DNA from: Adiantum capillus-veneris
Taxonomy: Eukaryota; Streptophyta; Polypodiopsida; Polypodiales; Pteridaceae
Reading direction: 5' to 3'
Assembly (NCBI GenBank): GCA_014529385.2
Contig: CM043966.1
Location: 38,677,037 to 38,741,036 of the forward strand
Length of the DNA stretch: 64,000 bases
A program made the translations under genes and the position numbers. Below, in pieces: positions 32,101-42,826 of this stretch. Position 1 is the stretch's first letter, and every line of letters begins with the position of its first letter. The notes under the pieces were generated by a model that ran no database searches, was not told where the DNA came from, and worked only from the letters and a program-made list of their open reading frames with translations.

Positions 32101-32600
32101 GTTGTGGCTAGCAAACTCTGATATTGTTAGTAAGGGGCTGTTGCAAACAATTTCCATGCTTGGCAATGTCTTGGTCGATATGTATGCAAGATGTGGTGCT
32201 CCTGTGTGAGATGTGTTTTGGAACGCACTGATTGCAGGGTATGCCCAACAATGGCCGGGAAAGCAAGGTCTGGGCTTTTTTAGTAGATGCAAAGCGAGGG
32301 CCTTTCTCCAAACTTTCTCCAGATGCTATCACCTACGTGTGCATCTTGTAGGCATGTGGATCTATGCAAATTGCTCTCAAAAAGAGATGGCATGCTAGGC
32401 ACTGTCTTGGTCGATATGCATGCCAAATGTGGAACACTTCAGCGACGGACGTTTCAAAAAAGTGTCGTGCTTAGCAATGCCTTGGTCGATACGTATGCTA
32501 AATGTGGTGCACTTCAAAAAGAAAATCGCAGGTCTACCAGCAGATTCATGTTCTCATTTGGGAGTTCTGCTATCACATGGAGTAGCAAGAAGCAACCCAT
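29185..32600 (+). pseudogene. PPR (pentatricopeptide) repeat array, decayed
   Basis: Fragments of plant PPR repeats recur throughout in all three frames. Examples are MLGNDLVEMYAKCGALQKAQ (about 30130), VPWNALITGYLQQDQGQKAL (30225), NAITYVCILQACRS-like strings, and LGNALIDMYAKCSALQKAQN (31320). The MYAKCG and WNALIxGY elements are typical of PLS-class organelle RNA-editing PPR proteins. The same roughly 500-700 bp block is repeated several times, as in 30410-30560, 31030-31110, 31620-31720 and 32140-32250, each with AxVRD(V/I)(V/I)FWNAL. Stops and shifts are dense. No DYW or E domain end is seen: the array breaks into LTR-A sequence at about 32600. In life such proteins bind organelle RNA. 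Confidence 0.8.
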
Positions 32601-32757
32601 AGACCATCTCCCATTTGGACCCCTTTAACCTTGGCCCCGTGCTGAGATAGATCCATAAGCACATGTCTATATTTTACCTTGTTCACATTTATTCTCCCAC
32701 ATGAAATGATCAGTTTAATATGAGAAAACCATTTAGATTGGTTAGATATTAGGTTTT
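32601..32757 (-). mobile_element. Gypsy-A LTR fragment, continued at 41380-41390
   Basis: Reverse complement of the first 150 bp of the family-A LTR (CCCCGTGCTGAGATAGATCC; TTAGATATTAGG). Its terminal 11 bp, GTTTTATGACA, lie at 41380-41390 on the far side of gypsy-B, which split it. The rest of the LTR is absent, replaced by the PPR pseudogene. Confidence 0.75.
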
Positions 32758-33161
32758 TGTAATGGCTATTTCCCGCACAGGAGCAATAGGAATTACGCGA
32801 ATGATTACCCGCGACTACATTATATGAACATCATCAACACATAGAATGACGATAGAAGACAGTACACAGTACACAGGCACAAAACACCGCTTGCTTCATT
32901 CATGTGTGATCCAGACACAGAGTTACAACAGTAGATGCCATGAATATCATAGAGATTGGTTGAGTTACATCAAAAGATAGGTATGCCCCTCCATATACAA
33001 CCGCTGCTCCAACGCAGATCGGGAACGGTGCACACACTCCTGTCCCATAATATCCTATGAAGAATTTCCGCCACAGGTGCCGCATATCGCATGACTCCTG
33101 ATCCGCAATGTCCAGAGGACCGCAAGACTGCAGGACCGCATGCGCGGCTAATGCCGTAACA
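32758..33161 (-). repeat. Gypsy-B 3' LTR
   Basis: 404 bp, minus-strand ends TGTTACGG ... TTACA. Nearly identical to 40988-41379; differences include small indels near 33100-33130 and at 32840. The first base of the LTR is preceded on the minus strand by a purine-rich GGAGGGGCTGAG stretch (33190-33201). Confidence 0.9.
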
Positions 33162-33240
33162 CTTGGCATGCACGGTGGATTGCGCAAACCCACACTCAGC
33201 CCCTCCGGATGGAAGGTTCCGGTTGTTGCTCTTCAACCTG

Positions 33241-35231
33241 TTATGGTGAAGAGGAAATATCAATGTAGCCAAAGCCTCTAAAATCTGCAATATGTGCCCG
33301 ATAGACCTCATCCAAAAGGTGTGGATCTATCTCAGTATGTTCCGGCCAAGGAGCCCGAGGAATAAACTGCGTTGGCAAAGAAATAGATTGCGGCGCCTGT
33401 GGAAAAGGAGCAAGAGGCGTATGTAAAGGGTAATAGCGAGAAAGGTATCTATTATGAGCAGACCGAAATGGAGGGCAAGGGGGTAGATTGAGAGAGAAAG
33501 AATGAGCCAAGGTCTCCACCCAAAAACAGACCCTGTGCCACTCCTTACGAAATCGACGAATCATTTTCTGCAAATGAGATGCATGAGCCTGGGCTTCAGC
33601 ACAATCCTCTGTAGCTTGCGCCCAATCAGCAACATCAAAACCCTTGGGAGCAACACTCTTACCTCTGTCAATGTTGGATGATTCAGGTTGCTGCACCACA
33701 ACCTGCTGAGTGGGTGGCTGCGCTCTCACCTCAATAGATAAGCGTGTGCTCCAGCTTTGTAGTTGATTGTCTAAAAAGACACGGAGATCCTGTTGCATCT
33801 CCGCTGCCAACGCATCCAGGTCATTCATACTGATCATTACATCACCAAGGTGCGAGGCTAAGTATGAGGCAAGGCTATGCTGCGTCCTCAATTGTAGGAG
33901 TTCCTCTTGAATAGAAGCCACAAACGCAGCATTAGCCCCCCGAAGCATTTGTATTTCTGCATCCTGCTGCTGGCGAGATCTTGCAGTTAGATCTTCATTT
34001 TGGTTGGTCACTCGCCAATGCAAGTTTGCGAGGCCGCTACCTCTGCTTCCAGCTCATTAACTCTTCCATCTGTGGCGGGGGCTGGCCAGGCCACACGAAT
34101 AGACTCTGCAAGTCTGCTCAAAAAAGTGCCGCACGCCTGTATTTGGTCAGCAAGGTTTGCTGTCGTAGCCTCCTAGGGTAGCGCTGCGAGAAGAGTACCT
34201 CCCGTCAAGGCAGCCGCATTGGTAGTTCCAGAAGTTTCCGGTTGCGAGGGAACGTCCGCATCCGAAGAGCCCGTCCTCAGCGGAGTAGCACTTGCCACTC
34301 TCTCCTGCATTCGACGGCGCCAGCGTGCAACCGTAGAATCCTCCAGTATAGGCGCTGTAGTCGTCGGAGGTGGTGTAGAAAATTGTTGCTCCTCCCTGCC
34401 GCGCTTGCGGGTTGTGGATCCTGCACCTGTAGTGGCCATCTCTAGGGCTCCAGAGGATACCGCTGTCGTCGAAGGACCCGGCAAATCCCCAATGCCAACA
34501 TTCTGCTGTTGTGTTTCCCCTCCAACAGGAACTGCCAAACTTTGCGTTTGCGACAGAGGAGCAACAGTCCCTTGGACCACCAATCGATCATCTTCAAAGT
34601 GGCATAGAGGACGCAAGGCGAGAGGAAAAACTTCCCTTAAGGGAAAAATCAGTGTGAGCAGTTGGCCAACTTTTGTATTAGTTGGGGTATTTTGCCCCAA
34701 CTGTGCCATCACTCTTTGGCATTCTGCCAGCAGTCTTTCTCTGACAACAGCTACCCAAGCCACTGGCCCAAAGTTTGCTGAATGCAAAACATTTCTGGTG
34801 GCTCTGGTCGAGATGGTATAGGTTTTGGCCTGTAGCCAAATCGCCTCGAGAAACCATCGATACGCATCCCTGGTTGCTACATCTGACAACCCTGAAAGTT
34901 TATATTCACCTTTTACTTTCAAACCAAACTCCTGCTCGACATCTGCAGTAGGGATCACATGAGACGCGTGCACCATTCCATCGTTGGGTAAACAGCAACA
35001 CCTGGAGATCCTTTCGGCTATCAGCTGAATCTGTTGATTATTCAGCACCACAATATCTCCAGCAGCCAATTGCTCAATCAAATCTGCTGTCTACGGGTGA
35101 ATAGGTATCCCTTGCCAGTCCAAGTTAGCGAACACGCGTAGCTGCAAGTCTTGCAACCAGGCCTCCACTCGTCGAAGCGCGAGCTGCTGTACGGGAAGGA
35201 AGGGGATACATTGTAGGAGAGAAGCCTTCAT
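33241..35231 (-). pseudogene. Gypsy-B extra ORF downstream of integrase
   Basis: An ATG at 35231 opens about 660 codons with one TAG (35091), one stop at 34173 and a frameshift near 34030. The first part contains LTRFFANLDWQGIPIHP-like sequence and LNNQQIQLIAERISRC, then AYRWFLEAIWLQAKTYTIST, followed by a Ser/Thr/Pro-rich stretch with a basic TTRKRGREE. The second part looks coiled-coil, with NELEAEVAAS, LRTQHSLASYLASHLGD and LAAEMQQDLRVFLDNQLQSW, then a proline-rich tail. I recognise no domain. Extra ORFs after integrase occur in some plant gypsy lineages (env-like or unknown), so the position has precedent but this protein is not identified. Confidence 0.65.
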
Positions 35232-35399
35232 GGCGATGATGAGATGCAGGAGCAGAGAATATAGAGCTAAGGACGCGCGATACACAAAACAGGAGAAGCA
35301 CAACAATAATCGTTTGCATGTAGTAACCCTCTCACAATGAGTTCCCAAAATAGGGCGATCCACGGTGTCGCAACCATCATAGCTCCTTTCCCGCTTTCC

Positions 35400-36797
35400 A
35401 AGATTGCATGCAAAAGAATCCCCAATCATGATTAGGGTGGGTTTCGGCTCTTGTACCATAGCAAAGGGGCACTGAATTGGGGTAGGTGAAAAATAATGGC
35501 ACAGTCGAAAACCATTGACCGGTACAGAAATAACCTCTCCCCGCAAATCCGCCAAATAAAAAGAGATGGGCCTGCATGCTTGAAAAATCCAGAATGGTCC
35601 TGACCACCGTAATTTAAGATTCCCCGGCATCTTCCCGAGGCGGGAATTAAAGACAAGGACCAGCTGTCCCCGAACAAATTGTCGTGCTTTCGGGCAATCC
35701 AGCCATTTTTTCCGCCTAGACTACAGATCCTGCAGCACCGCAAAGCTATTTAACCGCTCTTCATCCAGTTCCTGCAAAACATCCAAATGACAAATCACCG
35801 AATCTTCCGGAAGAAGCCGATCCGCAATCAGCATCCGCAGACTCGGAATCACATGCTCCACCGGGGTGATTGCCTCCATGCCAAATGCCAACTTAAAAGG
35901 AGTCAATCATGTTGCCACTTTATAAGCTATCTGATAGGCCCATAAGGTGGAAGGAAGTTTCACATCCCAATCTGTTCGATGCATATTCACTAACTTTGTT
36001 AAAATCCGAATCAATTGCTTATTAGTTGATTCTGCTTGCCAATTCGCCTGAGGATAATAAGGAGAAGATTTCCTGTGCAATACAAAATAAAACCATAGCA
36101 TTCTCTCCATCACCTTAGTCAAAAAATGACTTCCCCTATCACTAACCAGCTCAATAGGGCAGCCATATCTAGAAAAAATATCCTTATATAAGCATCTAGC
36201 CATAGAAACTGCAGTATTATCTCTCAAAGGCCATGCCTCCACCCATTTGGTGGCGTAATCCATGGCTGTCAAAATGTACTTATTACCTGTGTGAGCTGCA
36301 AAAACTAGTTTAAAAGGTCCAACAAAATCCAAACCCCACTTTTGAAAAGGCTCCAAGGGCAAAACCGGCTGAAAAGGCATTCTGGACCGTTTGGTAGGTT
36401 GCCCCAACCGCTGACACATGTCACATTGTTGCACATAATTTCTCGCATCCTGAAACAATGTGGGCCACCATAATCCTGATTGGAGAACCTTTCAAGCTGT
36501 GATTAATGATGCAAAGTGACCTCCCGCAATACCGGTATGGACTTCCTCCAATACTGCTTCCTGCTCCTGTGGTGGCACACATCTGAGTAATACATCCGCC
36601 ACCGTACGATAATAGAGCTTCCCCATGATAATCTCAAAATTCCTGCTTCTGATAGCCATACGTTTCCTTTGATGGCTGGACAAGAAGGAAGGCATTTCGC
36701 CGCTGTCGAGAAAATGAAACATCTCCTCATACCATGTCCATGGAATGCTAGAGATGACCCTTGCCTGTTGCGGAACTCCTATATCCTCTGCAACTAC
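35400..36797 (-). pseudogene. int: Gypsy-B integrase
   Basis: The zinc-binding HHCC reads EVHTGIAGGH ... CDMC (36560-36410). The catalytic core has GLDFVGPF, LVSDRGSHF and QAESTNK, so the D, D and E residues are present. The usual NGQAE reads NWQAE. The C-terminal module starts near GMEAITPVEHVIPSLRM and contains LKLRWSGPFWI at 35618. In-frame stops at 36798, 36492, 35907 and 35721 break it. The contexts HFASLITA*KVLQ and AT*LTPFKLAFG show TGA in place of TGG. Confidence 0.9.
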
Positions 36798-38591
36798 TCA
36801 TGTTAGAAACAGAGATGCATCCGGAAATTCATCAGCTACCCCCATCGGCGGCTCACTAGAATCTAACGTGGATAGGTAGTCAGCCATCGCATGCTGAGCC
36901 CCTGGCCGATGTATGACCTCAAAGTCAAATTCCTGCAGCAAAGGCACCCATCTGGCCAATCTTCCCGTCAAATTCTGTTGCCTTACCAGGTATAAAAGAG
37001 CCGAATGGTCCACATGGAAGAAAAAACGTGGACCCAACAGATAGTGCCGGAATTTTTTCACTGAATAAATCATTCCTAAACATTCTCGTTCGATTACTGA
37101 ATAATTTCTTTCTGCGGATGATAATCGTCTACTAGCATAATAGACAGGTCGGAACCATCCTTGACTTTGTTCCTGCATCAGCACATTGCCAATAGCTCGA
37201 TCCGAAGCATCCACAAACACATGAAAATACTGACCCCAATTCGGAGCAAGCATAATCGGAGTTTTGGATAGCTGAAGTTTTAATCTATGAAAAGCCAAGT
37301 CACATTGTTGTGTCCATTCAAAATCTATAGCATGCGCTGCCTGAGTAATCGGGATTGCCAAATGCGTGACAAACCACAAATGCCTTCCATGCCAACGGGC
37401 TTGACCCAGAAAAATCTGACACTGTTTTTGGTTCCGCGGTGGAGGCGCTTCCATAATTGCGGCAATTTTATCCGGATCCACGGAAATACCATCTTCAGAA
37501 ATTATATGCCCCAATAGCCTGCCACTGCGAACAGCAAATGCACACTTTAAAGGATTCAAACTGAATTTTACCTCTGTGCACTTCATAAAGCATAACTGTA
37601 ATTGCCTCAAATGCTCCAATTGCGCTCCAAAAACACTGAGGTCATCCAGAAAAATTCTCATAAAATCCGTCAAATAAGGACCAAAAATTTGGAACATATC
37701 CCTTTGAAAAGTTGAAGGCGCATTCCGCAATCCAAACCACATCATTGTGCAGGCAAACACACCCCATGCGATAATAAAAGCTGTTTTTGGCTGATCCCGC
37801 AATGCCATTCGGATTTGGTTATATCCACTAAACCCATCCAGAAAAGTATACATCTCATGTCCTACGACATCATCCAAAATGGAATCCAAGAATGGAAGAG
37901 GAAAAGGATCTGGAACAGTCGCCACATTCAATTTTTGATAATCCACACAAATTTGGATTTGCTTGTTTTTCTTTGGTACAACCACAATTGGAGAAATCCA
38001 CTCCGGATTATCAATAGGGGTAATAAAACCCACTTCCAAAAGACGATCAATTTTCATCTTAACTTGCTTTGCCACATTCGGATTCATCTTGTATGAGTGT
38101 TGCTTCACTGGCACCGCATCCGGTTTCAAATTTATCGTATGCTGATAAAACTTAGGATCCAATCCCTGCATATCCGCATATTCCCATGCGAAAACATCCT
38201 TAAATTCTGTCGGTAACTTGATCAAATCATCTCTAAAATTTGCCTCAAGCTGCTTATTAATGTATATGGGCTGCGACTCCGCTTGCTCCCCAAGAAAGAC
38301 CTTCTCTAATTCATCTTCTTTAACCCTTGTAATTTTTTCCATCTGCGCCTCAAACGCACGTTCTTGCTGAATAACGTCCTCCAATGATTCAGGACTTGGA
38401 AGCACCTGGTGTTGCTCCCCTATTCCTGCTGGAGTTCCTAAAACCCCCACCGAGTTTCCTTTCGGAACCAGAGAAATATCCGCAAGATATAAAGAGACCA
38501 AATCCGGATTAGCTTTCAGAAATTTCTCCTCTTCATCCTCTTCTAATCCTTCCACCATATTTATTGTTTCTACTATCACCGGCCATGTTGC
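36798..38591 (-). pseudogene. pol: Gypsy-B reverse transcriptase and RNase H
   Basis: 594 uninterrupted codons. RT motifs: PEWISPIVVVPKKN, FLDGFSGYNQI (motif A), FGLRNAPSTFQRDM (motif B) and FLDDLSVFG (motif C, the catalytic DD present). RNase H: VFVDASDRAIGNVL, then IERECLGMIY, then FHVDHSALLYL, giving the D-E-D residues. Both enzymes look catalytically complete, so this segment decayed least. The preceding TAG (38592) separates it from the protease. Confidence 0.95.
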
Positions 38592-39539
38592 CTAAACTGG
38601 TTGTCTGCATGTTCCCAACATCACCCGCACTTTCCTTCTACCCTTCTTTACTATAAGCATATTTGCTTCCCAATTATGCTTTACCCTTGCTTGTCGTAAC
38701 CAGGGTCTCCCCAAGATAATGTGATAATCCTGATTATGATCTTCAATATTCAAGACTACTAAGGAAACAACAAAGGATAAGCCTGCCACATCCAAGATAA
38801 TGCCCCGAAGTAACCCCACCGGTTGCACTCTTCTTTGATCTACCATGCGGACTACAAAGGGTGCAGGCTCCCAATCACTGAGACCAAAATTCTCACAAGC
38901 TACTTGAGTAATAATGTTTACTCCCGCTCCTCCATCCAATAGTACCTTGTCAATATATGTTCCATGGTATCTAACTGAAAGCTCCGGAATGCGGGTATCT
39001 GTGATCCTATTTGCCGGCAACGGGGCTGAATCATCCTCCTTGCTTTCAACTTTCCCGATGGCGACTTCCCTCAGCTTTGTGGACGTTTGTCGTAGCAATG
39101 CATTATGAAAATTAGGGACCAATTTCAGCAATGAACCCAGAGGTACTTGTATTGGCGACGTGAAGACCTCTTTCCAAGCTGAATTCCAATCCTCTTCGTC
39201 TCTAATATCCTCCTTATTTCCAGCTCTCCCTTCCTTTATTTCCAGGCCCACAATCGATGGTCCTGATAACTTCACTGGTGGTGCGGATTGTGGCAACCAG
39301 GACACCGTCTTTTTCCGCACTTCTTCTTGAGCCGTCCAATCTGGAATCTTTACATCGGGTGTTGCAACCATATTTTTACCCGATCGCGTGATTAATGAAA
39401 CCACTGGATCAGACTCCTCCAATCCTTCAATCTGAACCATAGCCACACTAGGCTGTTTCTCTGCAGTGTGTTCCTGCTTCTTCAGATCGTATTTTATAGC
39501 TTCAGTACACTCGAATCTCCAGTGTCCATTCCCCAAACA
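38592..39539 (-). pseudogene. pro: Gypsy-B third zinc knuckle and protease
   Basis: Begins with CLFCLGNGHWRFEC, a CCHC knuckle that sits after two stops (39627 TAA, 39591 TGA) in an RGG-rich linker. The retropepsin reads VLLDGGAGVNIITQ near 38935, with DGG in place of DSG, and ILGRPWLRQARVKHNW near 38700. The DGGAxVN(I/L) form is common in Tat and Athila lineages. Confidence 0.85.
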
Positions 39540-40943
39540 GAAAAGGCATGTCTTGGGGCGATTAGGATCTCGGCCACCTCTTCCGCGACCTCATCCTCCC
39601 CCTTGACCCCGTCCTCCTGCTTGACCTTACAAAGGCGTCTTTGTTGTATGAGCATGAGCCATCGCCACAACAGGCTCTTGTCCCTGCCCTATCTGTGGTT
39701 TTTGCCAGGTAGAAGAGTCTCCGTGACTCCGACGACCCCAGCCATTGAAATAACATTCCACTGTATAATGAGTATTGGTCGTGCAAATCGCACACCACTT
39801 CTGACTCATTGCGCACTCCTGAGCAGCATGGCCCGGATTCCGACATTGGGTACACCATAGTTTCTTCAGACTTTTAGCCACCGTAGCCGATTCCGACGAT
39901 CCAGATGAAACACCTTTCCCGTGACATTGGGCTTTTTTCCGAGGTGTCTCTTCCGATTCTTTCTCCGAATCGCTGTTGCTTGAGCCTGAGGAATCTGATA
40001 CTACTGATTCCGACTTTGAACTATCACTGCCACTATCTTGCGACTTTCGATGAGATTTCTTCCTGTCTTTTTTCTTTGATTTCTTTGGAGATTTCGTATC
40101 CTCTAAAGCTTCTCCTGCTACTACAGCCCTAGCAATTGCATTATCCAGTGGAGTAGTTACCTTATCCACTGTTTCCATAGCCGTTCTGAGATCCTTGTTG
40201 AGCCCCCACAAAAAATAATCATTCAGTACTTCGGCTGACGGCCTTTGTGCCTGAGATACCCTCTGCAAAAGCATCCAAAATTTTACAGCGTAATCCTCCA
40301 CTGGCAATGTCTTTTGCCGCAACGTTCGAAGCTTTTCCAAATGTTGAGGGACTGTCTTTTCCGTTTGAAACCTTCGTAAAAACGTTGTGGATCCGTCAAC
40401 ATACGTCTGAAAATGATCATCAGGGTATTCAGATAACCATTTCGCAGCTTTCCCCGAAAGTGTAGTTTCAAACATTGATTGTTGATGGAGAGGAATCACC
40501 ACCCCAGGATGATTCAATCCATAAGCTTTATTGAATTGGTGCAAATGCGCATTAGGGTCTTCGCTCGAAAGACCTCAAAACAGACTATACTTAATGTGAG
40601 GATGAGCCATCACCCCTTGCCCAATTGTACCTCCTCCTGGAAAAAGCTGACGAGCACTAGGAGGTGGAGACAGTGGCGGAGACACCCCCGGACTGCGTAC
40701 CGGAGACGGTGGTGGAGCGACATGTGAGGGTGAGGGTGAACGTACGACAGGAGGACATGACTGACTGCGTAGAGTACGCCTCGCTCGCCACAACCACCTA
40801 CCACGCACCGGGCTTGGTGATGGAGATACAGATTCCTCAATCTGCGATGAAGAAAAAACAAAGTCATCCGAACCGCCTCTCCTCTGACGTCTTCCTACAA
40901 TTGGAACCACAGGGTCAGGCGGACCCTGCGACCTAGTGCGCAT
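39540..40943 (-). pseudogene. gag: Gypsy-B gag
   Basis: Starts MRTRSQGPPDPVVP at 40943 with a Pro/Ser-rich N-terminus. One TGA at 40575 interrupts SLF*GLSSEDPNAHLHQF, where Trp is expected. The capsid-like region follows: LSGKAAKWLSEYPDDHFQTY and FLRRFQTEKTVPQHLEKL. A Lys/Ser-rich acidic stretch comes next, then CTQCRNPGHAAQEC and CAICTTNTHYTVEC, two CCHC zinc knuckles with full spacing. Confidence 0.9.
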
Positions 40944-40987
40944 GCATATTCATCGCAGGTCATCCATCACGCATTGTGGTCGCCAAA

Positions 40988-41379
40988 TGTGATGGCTATT
41001 TGCAAACAGGAGCAATAGGCATTACGCGAATGATTACCCGCGACTACATTATATGAACATCAACACATAGAATGACGATAGAAGACAGTACACAGTACAC
41101 AGGCACAGAACACCGCTTGCTTCATTCATGTGTGATCCAGACACAGAGTTACAACAGTAGATGCCATGAATACCATAGAGATTGGTTGAGTTACATCAAA
41201 AGACAGGTATGCCCATCCATATACAATCGCTACTCCAGCGCAGATCGGGAACGATGCACACACTCCTGTCCCATGATATCCTGTGAAGAACTGCCGCCAC
41301 GGCTGCTGCATACCGTATGACTCCCGATCCGCAATGTCTAGACCTCCGCAGGACCGCATGTGCCGCTAATGCCGTAACA
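40988..41379 (-). repeat. Gypsy-B 5' LTR and primer-binding site
   Basis: 392 bp with the same ends as 32758-33161. On the minus strand the LTR ends CATCACA, and TTTGGCGACCACAATGCG follows (40970-40987) as primer-binding site. It does not match initiator tRNA-Met; I cannot name the tRNA from memory with confidence. Confidence 0.85.
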
Positions 41380-41390
41380 GTTTTATGACA

Positions 41391-42223
41391 CTTGGTGATG
41401 CAGCTTCAGGCATTGCAATGTCCACTCCGTCTCAACTATCATGTTTGTTCAGAGCAGTGTGGTGATACAAAAGGTTAAATGCAATCTGTGTGCATCGACG
41501 ACAATCACAAGGTGAGTAAGCGTTACCATTTTCTAATTTTTGAAATTGAGAACACAGTTAATGAATGCGCTGAAAATTGCACGTAGCCGTGGGAATGGCA
41601 CGTTCCCTCATATTATAAAAATTGGGGAGGACTCTGCAAACTCCCCATGCAAGGAGTCTTGCATGTTTTTAAAAAAAAACATAAAAATGGAACAACAAAC
41701 AGTTAATAACATTCTTCTATGATTACAAACATTGACCTTGACAAAAGTCTAACTCTCTTTGTGGTTTTTTGCGAGGTACACCTGTGAAACACTATGATCG
41801 ATATCCCAAACACGCTTTTAGATAAAAAAAATCTAACACGCTTTGACACACACACACACTCTCTCTCTCTCTCCTTCATTTTAACGTCTCACCTCCCAAT
41901 TAATAAATATCTTAGACATAACTAATAGCATCAAATAATAGAATTTGTCGATTTTTATTCATTTAAGAAGGTTGAAGTGGCATATACAAATGACAAGAAT
42001 TTAGGCAATAGATCTAGATTGAATCAAAGAATTGATACAATCTAAAATCTAAAAACATATTTAGACTCAACATTGGGACATGAAGATCATCGCGTTGTCA
42101 AAATAAGATTATGTCAACTCAAGTAATAAGATTTGTGGAGAGCAAAGCACAAGCTCTCTCTCTCTCTCTCTCTCACTCACACACACACACACACATCATT
42201 TTTCTTCTAGGTTCTTGTTTTTC
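41391..42223. other. Intergenic with short microsatellites
   Basis: AT-rich sequence with (CA)n(CT)n at 41848-41873 and (CT)n(CA)n at 42150-42196. No gene is recognised. Confidence 0.6.
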
Positions 42224-42826
42224 TTACCCATGGACCCACTTTAATTCAATAGAGGTATGGCTAACGAAGCACTCTAGTTTTTCTGGATGAGTAGTAGTAA
42301 GTGAAGATAATTCTAATAGAGGAAGCGGAGGTTGTGTTGGAAGAGGCAGTAGGGGCCGTCGTAAAGGAGGCGGGCAACGAAGCCAAAGCCGCGGGCGCCA
42401 GGAAACCTGCCGGTGCGGCCCACGATCGATAGCCACCTCGTTGCCTGCTTGTTGCCTTGGCCGGCCCTGGATCTAGATGATGCCCTTGTACACGTCGTCG
42501 CTGTAGGCATGAGCTGCACCTCGATGGTGTCGGTCATGTCGGACGCCCTGTACGCCGAGTCCCTCTCTGGTGCCACCTTCGTGTTGATCACGAACCGCAC
42601 TGCGTGCCCGAACGGCCTGCTGTAGGCGCTCTGGTTCAACAGTGGCAGAAAATCCTGGTTGATGTTCACATCGCCCTAGCCTGGAATGGCGGCGGTCTAG
42701 TCACCTTCGCCGCATCCGCATTGCAGTACGATAAGCCACCGTCCGCCACAGCAAGCCGACCGCACATACCAGAAGCACTACTAACGCCCTAGCCATCACA
42801 ACAACATTGCTTGGACGGGCCGCCAT
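42224..42826 (-). pseudogene. Probable dirigent-like secreted protein, pseudogene
   Basis: An ATG at 42826 gives MAARPSNVVVMARALVVLLV, a signal-peptide-like start ending near CAVGLLWRT. After frame changes the strand reads NQDFLPLLNQSAYSRPFGHA, then DDVYKGII(stop)IQGRPRQQAGNEVAI, then GRTGRFPGARGFGFV. The order YKGxxIxIQG...NEVAIxGGTGRFxxARGxG fits the dirigent family, extracellular plant proteins that steer phenoxy-radical coupling. GC content is far above the surroundings. At least three frameshifts and an in-frame stop make it non-functional. The family call rests on these short motifs only. Confidence 0.5.

Larger units (their letters stand above)
32758..41379 (-). mobile_element. Complete gypsy-B LTR retrotransposon
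   Basis: 8.62 kb with LTRs at 32758-33161 and 40988-41379 and a perfect 5-bp target duplication GTTTT (32753-32757, 41380-41384). Order on the minus strand: gag, protease, RT, RNase H, integrase, then an extra ORF. That is Ty3/gypsy order without a visible chromodomain. Gag to integrase stays in a single frame over about 5.5 kb, with only in-frame stops (40575, 39627, 39591, 38592, 36798, 36492, 35907, 35721). It is inserted into an older gypsy-A LTR. The DGG protease motif, three zinc knuckles and long 3' ORF suggest a Tat/Athila-like branch, which is inference. Confidence 0.9.

Noticed and set aside
34219-34821. Plus-strand open frame of 200 codons in gypsy-B
   Set aside because: It is antisense to the extra ORF of gypsy-B and shares its GC-rich composition. 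It shows no family features.
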